Origin: JBMDXB01 sp048594975
GTDB taxonomy: Bacteria > Acidobacteriota > Vicinamibacteria > Vicinamibacterales > 2-12-FULL-66-21
Assembly: GCA_048594975.1 (NCBI GenBank)
Contig: JBMDXQ010000119.1
Span: forward strand, 98,467 to 162,466
Direction: 5' to 3'
DNA: 64,000 nt
The notes under the pieces are model-generated. The model was not told where the DNA came from. It searched no databases and saw only the letters and a program-made list of their open reading frames with translations. Shown here one piece after another: positions 51,579 through 61,500 of the stretch; the first letter of the stretch is position 1, and each line of letters starts with the position of its first letter. Made by a program: the position numbers and the translations under genes.

Positions 51579-52760
51579 ATGCCGCACGACGTCTTCGTCA
51601 GTCACGCGTCCGAAGACAAGCCAACCGCCGACGCGGTGTGCGCGACCCTCGAGAACAACGGCATTCGCTGCTGGATAGCGCCCAGGGACATTCTCCCAGG
51701 CGTCGACTGGGGCGGAGCGATCGTGGACGCGATCAACACCAGCCGCCTGATGGTCCTCGTCTATTCCGCCAAGGCGAACGATTCCCCGCAGATAAAGCGC
51801 GAGGTCGAGCGGGCGGTGAACCGCGGATTGACGATCATCCCGTTTCGCATCGAAGACGTCCCCATGTCGAGGACGCTCGAGTTCTTCATCAGCATGCCGC
51901 ACTGGCTGGACGCGCTGACCCCACCGCTCCAGCTCCACCTGGATCGACTCGCCGAGACGGCGAGGCTGAACCTGGAGCGCTCCGGCGCCCCGTTGGCGCC
52001 CCCTCCCGGCGGACAGACCACGGCCTCGCGGACGACCCAACGTCGTGTGCCACTCTCGCGTGACCTCGCCCGCCGCATCGGGCAGTGGGCGATCGGCGGA
52101 ACGGACTCTCCGACGCTGGCCGAGGTGTTCGTGCCGCACTCCGATCGGGTGGCGACGACGATCCTGATCGCGGCGAGCGTCGTTGTCATCTCGCTCCTCG
52201 CGCAGGTCCGGATCGGTCCGATCTGGTTCCAGCCCCTCGCCGTGCTCCTCACCGGCGCTGGCCTGGGGAGCAGGGGAGGCGGTGTTGCGGCGGCCGTCTA
52301 CGTCGCGCTCGGGATCCTCGGTCTCCCGGTGTTGGCACCGGCGACCAGCGCCTGGACCATCGTGGAGCACCGCGCGCCGTACGTCCGCTACGGCCTCGGG
52401 TACCTGGTGGGGTTGATGGCGGCCGCGGTCGCGGTCGGCTGGCTGGCCGAGCGGCGCTCCTGGGATCGCCGGCGAGCGACCGCCGCCCGTCTCGCGCTCG
52501 CCGGGATTGCGCTCATGTACGTACCCGGTGTGATCTGGCTCGAGGTCGCAGCGCTGCTGATGCGTGAATCGAGCGGTCCGGCGGGTGTGCTGCCCACGGT
52601 CCCGATGCTGGTCATCACCCTTCTCGTTCTGACGTTTGCGCTGCCGTGGGCGTGGAAGGCGGTGTCGACCACCGAGCGCGTGGCCTCCGAGTCCGCCGCC
52701 GGCGTTCTTGAAGGTCAGAACTCGTCAGGCGGAACCAAGGGCGGGGACGTCTCACGCTGA
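51579..52760 (+). CDS. TIR domain fused to BioY-like membrane domain
   Basis: A 393-residue protein starting at ATG 51579 with AGGAG eight bases upstream. Residues 2-125 are a TIR_2 domain: HDVFVSHASEDKPTADAVCA, GIRCWIAPRDILPGVDWGGA, LMVLVYSAKANDSPQIKREV, IIPFRIEDV and MPHWLDALTPPL. A Pro/Thr-rich linker (135-185) leads to a five- or six-helix domain, 188-362, that matches the biotin transporter S-component BioY: ISLLAQVRIGPIWFQPLAVL, LTGAGLGSRGGGVAAAVYVA, LGILGLPVLA, YGLGYLVGLMAAAVAVGWLA. The PTGGY motif of BioY is changed to RAPYVRYGLGY. No EcfA/T energising genes are nearby. The site where catalytic TIR domains often have Glu reads W-G-G-A-I, so NADase activity is doubtful. Confidence 0.8.
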   Translation: MPHDVFVSHASEDKPTADAVCATLENNGIRCWIAPRDILPGVDWGGAIVDAINTSRLMVLVYSAKANDSPQIKREVERAVNRGLTIIPFRIEDVPMSRTLEFFISMPHWLDALTPPLQLHLDRLAETARLNLERSGAPLAPPPGGQTTASRTTQRRVPLSRDLARRIGQWAIGGTDSPTLAEVFVPHSDRVATTILIAASVVVISLLAQVRIGPIWFQPLAVLLTGAGLGSRGGGVAAAVYVALGILGLPVLAPATSAWTIVEHRAPYVRYGLGYLVGLMAAAVAVGWLAERRSWDRRRATAARLALAGIALMYVPGVIWLEVAALLMRESSGPAGVLPTVPMLVITLLVLTFALPWAWKAVSTTERVASESAAGVLEGQNSSGGTKGGDVSR

Positions 52761-52925
52761 CGTTCGATTCAGGCCACTGTGACGTCGCCGGCGGTGGCAC
52801 AGGGTTCCTCGCCGGCGGGATCGGATGCCCACGCTGCCCTGCGATGAACGCAGCGCACGCTGAAGGTCGCGACGAGATCGCCAACGCGGACGCGGTCACG
52901 CCGTCCATTGTGCGGCGGAAAATAA

Positions 52926-53711
52926 ATGGCAAACACACTCGAGCTTCTCCGAGTTGACGGGCGACGCGCCCTGATCACGGGCGGGAGCCGCGGGCTGGGG
53001 CGGTGCATGGCGCTCGCCCTCGCCGACGCCGGCGCCGACATCGTCATCACCGGCCGCACGCAGGACACGCTCGACGCCACTGCGAGCGACGTCCGCCGTC
53101 GGGGACGGACCGCGTGGACCGTACGCGCCGACATGGGCCGGCCGGAGGAGTGCGAGGCGGCGTGCCGCCTCATCCTGCGTGAGCGCGGGCCGATCGACAT
53201 CCTCATCAACAACGTCGGCAACCGGGTCGGCTCCCGCACAATCGCCGAAGAGACGGCCGAGACCTGGTGCGAGGCGATGGACCTCAACCTGACGAGTTGC
53301 GCGATCGCGACGCGGATCGTCGGTCAGGCGATGCTCGAGCGCGGCCGCGGCGGCCGCGTGATCAACATCGCTTCAATCAGCGCGCTCATCGTCAACCGCG
53401 GCATCGGCGGCCGCGCCTACGAGACGGCGAAGGCCGCGGTCCTGCACTTCACGCGCTGCGCCGCGGCGGACTGGGCGCCGCACGGCATCACCGTCAACGC
53501 GATCTGCCCGGGGCTGTTCATGACCGACGCCAACCGCGAGTGGAACGAACGCCGGCCCGAGGTGATCGCGGAATTCGTGAAGCACATCCCGATGGGCCGC
53601 CCCGGCGAGCCGGAGGAGATCGGCCCGCTGGCCGTCTACCTCTCGAGTCCGGCGTCCGCCTACGTCACCGGCGCGGCGTTCGTAATCGACGGCGGCTACA
53701 CCGCGTGGTGA
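52926..53711 (+). CDS. SDR-family oxidoreductase
   Basis: A 261-residue short-chain dehydrogenase: cofactor loop ALITGGSRGLGRCMALALAD, DILINNVGNRVG, catalytic Ser in VINIASISAL, the YETAK motif (Tyr and Lys of the active site) and PHGITVNAICPGLFMTDANR, ending in VTGAAFVIDGGYTAW. The pattern resembles gluconate 5-dehydrogenase-like and 3-oxoacyl-reductase-like members; substrate is not predictable. The start ATG 52926 has no strong ribosome binding site. Confidence 0.93.
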   Translation: MANTLELLRVDGRRALITGGSRGLGRCMALALADAGADIVITGRTQDTLDATASDVRRRGRTAWTVRADMGRPEECEAACRLILRERGPIDILINNVGNRVGSRTIAEETAETWCEAMDLNLTSCAIATRIVGQAMLERGRGGRVINIASISALIVNRGIGGRAYETAKAAVLHFTRCAAADWAPHGITVNAICPGLFMTDANREWNERRPEVIAEFVKHIPMGRPGEPEEIGPLAVYLSSPASAYVTGAAFVIDGGYTAW

Positions 53712-53797
53712 GCGTTACGGTCACGCTCTCTCTCGAGCCGATCGACGATGCCGGGCCTCCGGCGTAGCCTCGCGGGCGGAACGGGAAGCGAGGCCGT

Positions 53798-53915
53798 AAG
53801 CTATCATCCAGCGCACGCGCGCAACTGGTCGGGAGCCGAAGACCATGCCACGACGTCTTCGTCAGTTGTGGGGGATGACAAGCCGACCGCTGATGGCGTG
53901 TGCGCGACGCTCGAG
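53798..53915 (+). pseudogene. Decayed duplicate of the TIR gene start
   Basis: The upstream sequence, the start codon and the first 25 or so codons of the TIR-BioY gene at 51579 are repeated here: both have TATCATCC in the leader, a GAAGACATGCC or GAAGACCATGCC start, CGACGTCTTCGTCAGT, and GACAAGCC.ACCGC..A..CGTGTGCGCGAC. A two-base deletion after the start codon and another after the HDVFVS stretch destroy the frame. The similarity ends near 53915, before the core of the TIR domain. Confidence 0.7.
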
Positions 53916-54330
53916 AGATTCCTTGGTCTTCTCCGGCTACCTGACGAACCCGTAGTCATCCGCCGCCGGCATCTCTGGACGGTTGCCTTGTCCAGAGCGA
54001 TCCGGTCGCGTTTGTCTACGAGAAGGAATTCGTCGCGCATCGGATCGTCGCGGTAGTCGCGCTGAACGGACGGGTGGAAGACCGATGCCAGCGCATCTGG
54101 CGCGCTGCCCATGCGCCGTCAACACCGGGCGTGGTTCCTCTTCCGCCGACTGGCCTGAGCAGCGGTGGCGGCTTCCTGTGATCCCACCCCGCGCCAGGCG
54201 CCGGTGAATCCTTCGGCCTCCAGCGCGCTCGCTCGGGGCAGCGATGGCGTGTACCTCGATCCCGTCGAACACCACCCTGCTGGATGAGCGAAGGAGCGAG
54301 CCGGAGCGCGACGCCGCGGGTGCGTGTCGG
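53916..54330. other. Non-coding stretch with unassigned fragments
   Basis: Between the TIR remnant and the SpoIIE phosphatase gene. Plus-strand DPVAFVYEKEFVAHRIVAVV (about 54000-54060) and minus-strand RVVFDGIEVHAIAAPS (about 54230-54290) look like protein pieces but lack starts and have no family I can name. Confidence 0.4.
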
Positions 54331-55188
54331 CTAGGCGTCCTGCCGACGCACCACGACCAGCGACGTGTCGTCGGCGAGCGGGTGCGGCGCGGCGAAGTCC
54401 TGGACCGCGGCGAGCACCGAGAACAGCACTTCCTCGGCGGACCCATCCGCGGCGAGGCGCAGCTGCGCCTCGAGGCGCTCCCAGCCGAACTCCTGGTCCG
54501 CGTCGTTGCGCGACTCGACGACACCGTCGGAGTAGGCGAGGAGCAGGTCGCCGTCGCCGAGCTCCACCCGTCCCGCCCCGAACGGCGCGTCGGCGGCCAT
54601 GCCGAGCAGCATGCCGCCGCTCGACAGCAGCTCCAGCCGGCCGGTCGCACGCAGCAGCAGCGCGGGCGGGTGGCCGGCACTGCAGTAGTCGATCGTTCCC
54701 GCCTCCGGATCGAGCCGCGCCGTGAACAGGCTGGTCAGCGGCGCGTGCATCCGGCAGAACTCGCGGTTGACGCCGGCGACGATCTCGTGCGGCGCCGCCG
54801 TCGCCGAGGCGTGCGCGCGCACCAGGCCGACCAGGCAGGGCGTCCACATCCCCGCCGCGAGCCCCTTCCCGCACACGTCGCCGAGCGCGAGGAGCAGGCC
54901 GCCATCCGCCGCCTCGACGGTGAAAAAGTCGCCCGGTAGGTAGCGGACCGCGAAGATCTCGCTGGCGATCTCGAACGGGCCGGACCGCACCAGGCGCGGC
55001 GCACACAGGTGCCTGTGCACCTGCGCGGCCTCGAACAGCGCGGCGTGCAGATCGGCGTAGTCGCGCTGCAGCGTGGCCAGCTTCCGCTTCAGCTCGCGCT
55101 GGTGCACCGGGCCGTTCGGGCGCACGGGTTGCGGGGGTGACATCCGGACGACGTTTGGACGCCATCCGAGGCGTCCTGGTTGACCCAT
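54331..55188 (-). CDS. SpoIIE/RsbU-type PP2C phosphatase
   Basis: A 285-residue protein from ATG 55188 (GAGGTG upstream; ATG 55143 is also possible). A short coiled-coil-like N-terminus (HQRELKRKLATLQRDYADLH) precedes a PP2C/SpoIIE domain: YLPGDFFTVEAADGGLLLAL, GDVCGKGLAAGMWTPCLVGL with a metal-binding Asp, TIDYCSAGHPPALLLR, LLLAYSDGVVESRN with another, and ADDTSLVVV. These enzymes dephosphorylate anti-sigma-factor antagonists. The gene ends an operon with a response regulator and a histidine kinase, but no anti-sigma antagonist or sigma factor is nearby. Confidence 0.88.
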   Translation of the reverse strand: MGQPGRLGWRPNVVRMSPPQPVRPNGPVHQRELKRKLATLQRDYADLHAALFEAAQVHRHLCAPRLVRSGPFEIASEIFAVRYLPGDFFTVEAADGGLLLALGDVCGKGLAAGMWTPCLVGLVRAHASATAAPHEIVAGVNREFCRMHAPLTSLFTARLDPEAGTIDYCSAGHPPALLLRATGRLELLSSGGMLLGMAADAPFGAGRVELGDGDLLLAYSDGVVESRNDADQEFGWERLEAQLRLAADGSAEEVLFSVLAAVQDFAAPHPLADDTSLVVVRRQDA

Positions 55189-55198
55189 CGGGCGCACC

Positions 55199-55993
55199 TC
55201 ACTCGACGAACTTGTAGCCGCTGCCGTGCACCGTGATGATATGGCGCGGCTCCTCGGGATTCGGTTCCAGCTTCTGCCGGAGGTGGACGATGTGCGTGTC
55301 CACCGTGCGCGTGTTCGGGTAGTTCTGGTAGCCCCACACCTCGTCGAGCAGGCGGTCGCGGCTCAGCGTCTCACCCGGATGCGCGATGAAGTACGCCAGC
55401 AGCGCGAACTCCTTCGCCGAAAGATCGATGGCGCCGCCGCCGCGGCGCACTTCGTGGCCGCGCAGGTTCACCTCGACGTCGCCGAACTGGTAGACCGCGG
55501 GCGCCGGCGGCTGTGCCGGGGCCCGCCGCAGAACCGCCTTGATGCGCGCCATCAGCTCGCGGATCGAGAACGGCTTGGTCACGTAGTCGTCGGCGCCGAG
55601 CTCGAGGCCGACCACCTTGTCGATCTCCTGGCCGCGCGCGGTGAGCATGATGATCGGCGTCGCCGGCCGCTTCGCCCGCACCTGCTTGCACACTTCGAGG
55701 CCGCTCATCCGCGGCATCATCACGTCGAGGACGATCAGATCCGGCTCGTCGGCGAGCGCGCGCTCCAGCCCGATGACGCCATCTGGGGCGCTGATCACCT
55801 CGTAACCCTCGTACTCGAAGTTGTCGCGCAGGCCGGCGACCATGGCAGGCTCGTCCTCGATGATGAGGATGCGCGTCTTCCGCGCCGCCGCCTCGCGGTC
55901 GTCCCGGCGCGCCGGCGCCAGCGCGACGCTCAGCTGCGCGCCGTTCGTCCGACCGTTGCGCGATCCGATGGCACCCAGTCTCGTCGTCTTCAT
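55199..55993 (-). CDS. OmpR/PhoB-family response regulator
   Basis: A 264-residue regulator with an extra 40-residue basic N-terminus. The receiver domain starts at KTRILIIEDEPAMVAGL; the phosphoacceptor is Asp90 in PDLIVLDVMMPRMSGLE; Lys of KPFSIRELMARIKAVLRR closes it. The C-terminal winged helix is VYQFGDVEVNLRGHEVRRGG, SAKEFALLAYFIAHPGETLS, RDRLLDEVWGYQNYPNTRTV and HGSGYKFVE. The start overlaps the kinase stop codon (ATGA), so the pair is cognate. Confidence 0.94.
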   Translation of the reverse strand: MKTTRLGAIGSRNGRTNGAQLSVALAPARRDDREAAARKTRILIIEDEPAMVAGLRDNFEYEGYEVISAPDGVIGLERALADEPDLIVLDVMMPRMSGLEVCKQVRAKRPATPIIMLTARGQEIDKVVGLELGADDYVTKPFSIRELMARIKAVLRRAPAQPPAPAVYQFGDVEVNLRGHEVRRGGGAIDLSAKEFALLAYFIAHPGETLSRDRLLDEVWGYQNYPNTRTVDTHIVHLRQKLEPNPEEPRHIITVHGSGYKFVE

Positions 55994-57741
55994 CCCGCTA
56001 TCCTCATGGGGTCGCCGGCCGGCTGTTGCGCGGCCGGGTCCAGCGGCAGCGTCAGCGTGAACGTGCTTCCTCTGCCGGGGGTGCTCTCCACCTCGACCTC
56101 GCCGCCGTGCGCGTGCGCGATGTGCCGCACCAGCGACAGGCCGAGCCCGCTGCCCTTGGTGTTGTGCACGAGCGGATCACCGGCGCGGTAGAACTTCTCG
56201 AAGATCTTCGAGTGCTCGCCGCGCGCGATGCCGATGCCGCGATCCGCCACCTCCAGCCGCACCACGCCGTCCGCGCGGTACAGCCGCACGGCGATGTACT
56301 TCTCGCGGTCCGAGTACTTCAGCGCGTTGTTCACCAGGTTGACGAGCGAGCGCGCGATCGCCTCGCGGTCCACCCGCACCGGCGGGATGCCGGGGTCGAT
56401 GCGCTGCTCGAACGTGAACCCCTGCTCGTCGATCTGGTCGCGATAGGTGTCGAGCGTGTTGGTCACCAGCTCGGCGAGATCGGTGTGGCGGAACTCGTAT
56501 TCCTTGCGTCCCGCCTCGATGCGCGAGAAGTCGAGGATGTTGTTGATGAGCGCGGTCAGGCGCTCGCTCTCCTTGCGGATGATCCGGTAGTACTCCTCGA
56601 CCTTGTTCTGGCCCTTGATGCGGCCCAACTCCAGCGTCTCCGCGTAGAGCCGGATGAGCGACAGCGGCGTGCGCAATTCGTGCGAGACGTTGGACACGAA
56701 ATCGGACTTGAGCCGTGCCAGCGCCACTTCCTTGCTGACGCTGCGGTAGGTCAGCGCCAGCCCGCCCACCAGCAGCAACGAGAGCACCCCCAGCGTGATC
56801 AGGCTGCGTTTCACCCAGCCGCGGCCGATGGCCTCCACGGTCGTGCCCTGGACCTTGATGCCGAGCGTGAGACCGGAGAACACGTCGGCGAGGTTGCGCG
56901 TCACCTCGGGCTTGCCCTCGGTCCATCCGGCCGACGCGGCGAGCGGCTGGATGCCGTAGCCGCTGCCCCACCCTCCCTCGTCCTCGGACATGGACGGATA
57001 GACGACCATCGCCAGCCGGTTGCCGCCATCCTCGCCAAGCTTGTAGGCGATGAGGCTCTCGAGCATCTCGGGGAAGAACTCCCCTTTCAGATATTCGGGC
57101 TCGAAGGTCATGCCGGCCAGCACCGCGCGGTGCCTGGGAACGCTCGGCAACGGGAAGACGCCCAAGGTCGCGTACACGTAGCGTCCGTCGCGTTTGGTGC
57201 GCTCGGGATACCAGTTGACCGGCCGGGTTTTCTTGCGCATCATTTCGAGCATCGCCTTGCCTTCGATGTCGAACCAGCCGACGAACATCTTCTCCAGACG
57301 ACGGTGCTCCTCGAACAAGTGTGCGTCGCCGAGCTGCCACGGCTGCGACCGGAAGTAGAAATCCCTCCCGTCCGCGTCGAAGAGGAACACGTGCGCGAGC
57401 GACGGATGCTGCGACAGGATCGCATCCAGCCGGTGATACACGTCCGCCTTGTCTGCGTCGGGCGAAGGGAACTGCTCGCGCACCTTCTCCAGGATGGCGT
57501 AGGCCCTCATGTTGAGCTGCTTCTCCGAGATGGCGAGCATCTGCTGGAAGTCGCGATGAAACGCCGCCTCGAGCGCCCTGTCCCGCTCGATCGACTTCAG
57601 CTGGTAGAAACTGAGGATGATGAGCGCGGCGGCCGGCAGCATCACCGCCAGCTCCAGCGTGAGCATCAGCCGGACGCGCTTGTCGTTCCAGAACCTCTTC
57701 AGCCGGCCCATCCGGTTCCGCTCGACCGTCGTCGAATCCAT
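55990..57741 (-). CDS. Sensor histidine kinase with large extracytoplasmic domain
   Basis: A 583-residue membrane kinase. A first transmembrane helix (LMLTLELAVMLPAAALIILS) is followed by a periplasmic region of about 260 residues of unknown ligand, with AHVFLFDADGRDFYFRSQPW as a PAS/CHASE-like stretch. The second helix (LGVLSLLLVGGLALTYRSV) leads to a HisKA domain with VSNVSHELRTPLSLIRLYAE and a HATPase_c domain with VNNALKYS (N box) and GSGLGLSLVRHIAHAHGG (G box). It autophosphorylates the His of HELRTP and passes phosphate to the downstream regulator. Confidence 0.93.
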   Translation of the reverse strand: MDSTTVERNRMGRLKRFWNDKRVRLMLTLELAVMLPAAALIILSFYQLKSIERDRALEAAFHRDFQQMLAISEKQLNMRAYAILEKVREQFPSPDADKADVYHRLDAILSQHPSLAHVFLFDADGRDFYFRSQPWQLGDAHLFEEHRRLEKMFVGWFDIEGKAMLEMMRKKTRPVNWYPERTKRDGRYVYATLGVFPLPSVPRHRAVLAGMTFEPEYLKGEFFPEMLESLIAYKLGEDGGNRLAMVVYPSMSEDEGGWGSGYGIQPLAASAGWTEGKPEVTRNLADVFSGLTLGIKVQGTTVEAIGRGWVKRSLITLGVLSLLLVGGLALTYRSVSKEVALARLKSDFVSNVSHELRTPLSLIRLYAETLELGRIKGQNKVEEYYRIIRKESERLTALINNILDFSRIEAGRKEYEFRHTDLAELVTNTLDTYRDQIDEQGFTFEQRIDPGIPPVRVDREAIARSLVNLVNNALKYSDREKYIAVRLYRADGVVRLEVADRGIGIARGEHSKIFEKFYRAGDPLVHNTKGSGLGLSLVRHIAHAHGGEVEVESTPGRGSTFTLTLPLDPAAQQPAGDPMRIAG

Positions 57742-57845
57742 CCCTCGACCTCCATCGCTGACCGCTTCCCTCGAGACACTACCGCAGCGCGGCCGCCGAG
57801 GTTGTCAGGGCCCCGTTAAGAATTGTCAAGGATTTGTAAGATCCG

Positions 57846-58271
57846 TCAGCGCGCCGGCTTGCCGCGGATCACGCCCAGCTGGATGAGCAGTCCCGTGAAA
57901 TCGTAGTAGCGCCGCTCGTGGTCGATTCGCCCGTCACCCATCGTGAACAGGCGCACTCCCTGGATCGAGAAGCGCTTGCCGGAGCCGGCGATCCCCATGA
58001 ACTCGCCGCGGTGCGTGGCGGTGACGTTGAACGGCTGCGCGACCCGGCCGCCGTCGACGAGGAGCGGCTCGGAGCGGAGATCCCAATCCGGGAAGATTTC
58101 GAAGATCGCGCGGTACGAGGCGGCAATCTCCTCCATCCCGGTGACGGTGCGGAAGATAGGGCTGACGATAGTGCCGGTGGCGCTGTGGCCGCCGGCCAGC
58201 GCCGCGGCGTCGCGGTCGCGCCAGTGCCGCTCCTGAGTGGCAAAGAACTCGCGAATCTGATCGGGGGTCAT
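57846..58271 (-). CDS. SnoaL/ester-cyclase-like NTF2-fold protein
   Basis: A 141-residue protein counted from ATG 58271 (MTPDQIREFFATQERHWRDR); longer starts run into non-coding sequence. GTIVSPIFRTVTGMEEIAAS, YRAIFEIFPDWDLRSEPLLV, HRGEFMGIAGSGKRFSIQGV and DGRIDHERRYYDFTGLLIQL match the SnoaL-like polyketide cyclase family with an NTF2 cone fold. The real substrate is unknown. Confidence 0.85.
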   Translation of the reverse strand: MTPDQIREFFATQERHWRDRDAAALAGGHSATGTIVSPIFRTVTGMEEIAASYRAIFEIFPDWDLRSEPLLVDGGRVAQPFNVTATHRGEFMGIAGSGKRFSIQGVRLFTMGDGRIDHERRYYDFTGLLIQLGVIRGKPAR

Positions 58272-58588
58272 CCACCTGCTCCGCGATCGCCGGCCGCACG
58301 GCCCGACATCCGGCCGTAGCGAGCCGCAGGGGGCGTGGTGGGCGGATTGTAGCACCCGCGCGGGATCGAATCGCTGCGCAGCCCTACAGCGCCGGCGCGG
58401 TGCTCCGATCGGGAAGGTGGCTCGTGCATCGGGGCGGCGGTGCGCGGATGCAGCCGGCCGAACGCCGCGCTCTCATCGCTATCGGGCGTCTCAACGCGGG
58501 ATGCACAGCTCATCCGAAAACAGCTCGCGCGGTCGCGGCGGCCCAAGCGTAGAATAGCGCCCCCGCGGTGCGGGGCTGTCGAACCAAC
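58272..58588. other. Divergent promoter region
   Basis: A 317-base gap between the SnoaL-like gene and the propeller histidine kinase. TAGAAT at 58550-58555 could be a -10 element for the kinase; I found no matching -35 sequence. No coding sequence is supported. Confidence 0.35.
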
Positions 58589-61500
58589 ATGGGCCGCCGA
58601 CTCCGCGTGATTGCCTGGCTGATCCTCGTTGCCCATTCCGCCGCGCGCGCCGAGCGGCTGCCCATCCGAACCTACACGACCGCCGACGGACTCGCGCACG
58701 TCCGCGTCAGCCGCATCGTCGCCGACTCGCGCGGATTCGTCTGGTTCTGCGGTCCGGAAGGGTTGAGCCGGTTCGACGGGCAGGGGTTCACGCGCTACGG
58801 CTACGCGGAGGGCCTGGCCAACAACAGAATCAACGACTTCCTCGAGACCTCGCGCGGCACGTACTGGGTCGCGACCAACGGCGGCGGTGTCTACCGCTAC
58901 ACGCCGCTCGTTCACGGTCCCGGCGCCGGCGATGACGAGAGCGCGCAGGTGGGGGCTTCCCGCTTCGCAGCTTTCCCTGTCGGGGACGATCTGCAGACCA
59001 ACCGCGTGAACGCGCTCTATGAGGACCGCCGGGGACGCCTCTGGGCCGGGACCGACGGCGGACTCTTCAAGCTTGACGAGGGTACCCGTCCGCCAGCTTT
59101 CCGACGTGTGACGATCGGCGTGCCGGCGAGCCCTGATCGGTCGCTGCAAATCTGGGCCTTTGCCGGCGATACCGCGGGCGGCCTCTGGATCGGCACCTCC
59201 CATGGGCTGCTGCGGCGGCACTCGGACGGCCGCGTGATCCATTCCGCCGTGCAGCCGGCCCGTGGCCTGGACAACGTCCGCGCGCTCCTGTTCGATCGCG
59301 AGGGCAGGCTGTGGATCGGGCACGACGGCGGAGTGATCGTCGCTCGACCAGGCGACGGGTCGCTGTCACTGCCCATCGCCACCGTCCCGTCCGGCGCGCA
59401 CGGGCGGCCTCGCGTCGGCCTCCCCTCGGCGCCGGGGCAGGCGGCACGGTTCACGACCGCCGACGGCATGTCGGGTGGATACGTTCGAGCGCTGCTGCAA
59501 TCGGCCGACGGCCTGGTATGGATCGGCACGCGTGACGGCCTGACCCGGTTCGACGGTCGGCGGTTCCAATCGTTCACTCACGCGAACGGCATCAACAGCG
59601 CATCGGCACTTGCCGAGGATCACGAGGGCATCATTTGGATCGGCACGCTGGCCGACGGGACGCTGCGGCTGACGCGTCAGGGATTCAGCGCGTACACCGA
59701 GGCCGACGGGTTGCGAGACGCGCTGATCGGAGCGGTATTCGAAGCCCCGGACGGCCGCCTGCATGCGGTGAGCAGCACGCAGCGCGTCCATCGACTCGCC
59801 GCCGGGCGTTTCGTATCGGTTCGGCCGAACCTGTCGCAGGACCTGTCCGATCCGGTCGGGCCAGGCATCGCGCTTCGCGATCGGGCGGGGGAGTGGTGGA
59901 TACCGGGGGGCGCCGGCCTGTACCGCTTCCCGAAGGTCGCTCGTATCGAGCAGCTCGCCCGCGTCCGGCCCAGGGCCATCTACACGACTCGCGACGGGCT
60001 GGCCGGCGACGATGTGTTCCGTCTCTTCGAGGATTCGCGCGGCGACATCTGGATCGGCCGGCGCGTGCCGACGTCGTCGATCCTGACACGATGGGATCGC
60101 GCGGCCGGCACGTTCCACCGTTACACGGAATCTCACGGGCTTCCGCCGTTCAACCGAATCTACTCGTTAGCCGAGGACCACTCCGGAAACATCTGGATTG
60201 CGTTCCAGAATGGCGGCGTCGCGCGCCTGCGTCACGGCCGCTTCACGCTGTTCACGGCAGCCGAGGGGGCGCCCGCGGAAGGCGCCGCCGGACTGTTCGT
60301 GGACGCACGCGGCCGCCTGTGGATCGGCTCGATTCGCCCGCCGCTCACGCGCGTCGACGATCCGGCGGCGGAGCGGCCACGGTTCACGCCCTATTCGGAG
60401 GGGCTCTCGGGCCACGCGATCGGCCCGATTACCGAGGATCGGCGGGGACGGCTGTATCTGGGCTCGACCTCCGGCCGCGTCGATCGTCTCGATCCGCAGA
60501 CCGGCCGGGTGCGACACTTCAACACCGCCGACGGGCTGCCGGCTGGCGATCTGACGGTGGCGTTTCGCGATCGGCATGGCGCGGTCTGGTTCGGCTCCTA
60601 CAACGGGCTCTTCCGCCTGGTGCCGGGCGACGACCGGCCATCCTCGCTGCCGGCGGTGCTGATCGGGACCGTGCGCGTCGCCGGCGAGAGCTACCTTGCC
60701 TCCGATCTCGGCGAGGTCGAGGTGCCGCGCTTCGAGCTCGGTCCGGCGGAGAACCAGCTGCAGATCGAGTTCTTCGCGCTCGGCGCGGGGCCGGGCGACG
60801 GCGTTCGTTACCAGTACCGCCTCGATGGCGCCGACAGAGTCTGGCAGGGCCCGACCGATCGCCGGGAGGTCAACTATGCGAGCCTTGCCCCCGGGCACTA
60901 CCGCTTCCTCGTGCGCGCCGTCTCGAGCGACGGGGCTCCCGGGCGCGAGGCGAGCGTCGAGTTCGCGATTCTCCCGCCCGTCTGGCAACGCTGGTGGTTC
61001 CGCGGCGGCGCGGTCATCGCCGTCGCACTCGCGGTGCTCGCCGCGCACCGCTCTCGCATCCGGCACGTGCTCGCCCTCGAGCGCGTCCGCATGCGGATTG
61101 CCGCCGACCTACACGACGACATCGGCGGCAGCCTCTCACGGATCGCGATCCAGAGCGAGGTCGCGCGTCGCGAGGCCGCGGCGCTGGGCGAGCAGCCGGT
61201 GCGGCGGCTGTCGGACATCGCCGAGAGCGCGCGCGCCGTCGTCGACGCGCTCGGCGACGTCGTCTGGTCGGTCGATCCGCGACGGGACGATTTGGCGAGC
61301 GTCTGCCGGCGGATTCGCGAGTACGGGGACGACCTGTTTGCCGACAACGGCGTTCGCTGGACCTCCCACGCCGCCGGAGCCCTCGCCGATGTCAAGCTCG
61401 ATCCGCAGGCGCGCCGCAACCTGTTCCTGCTCGTGAAGGAGGCAATCACCAACGTCGCCCGCCACGCCGCCGCCCGATCGGTATCGCTCCGCGTCGAGCT

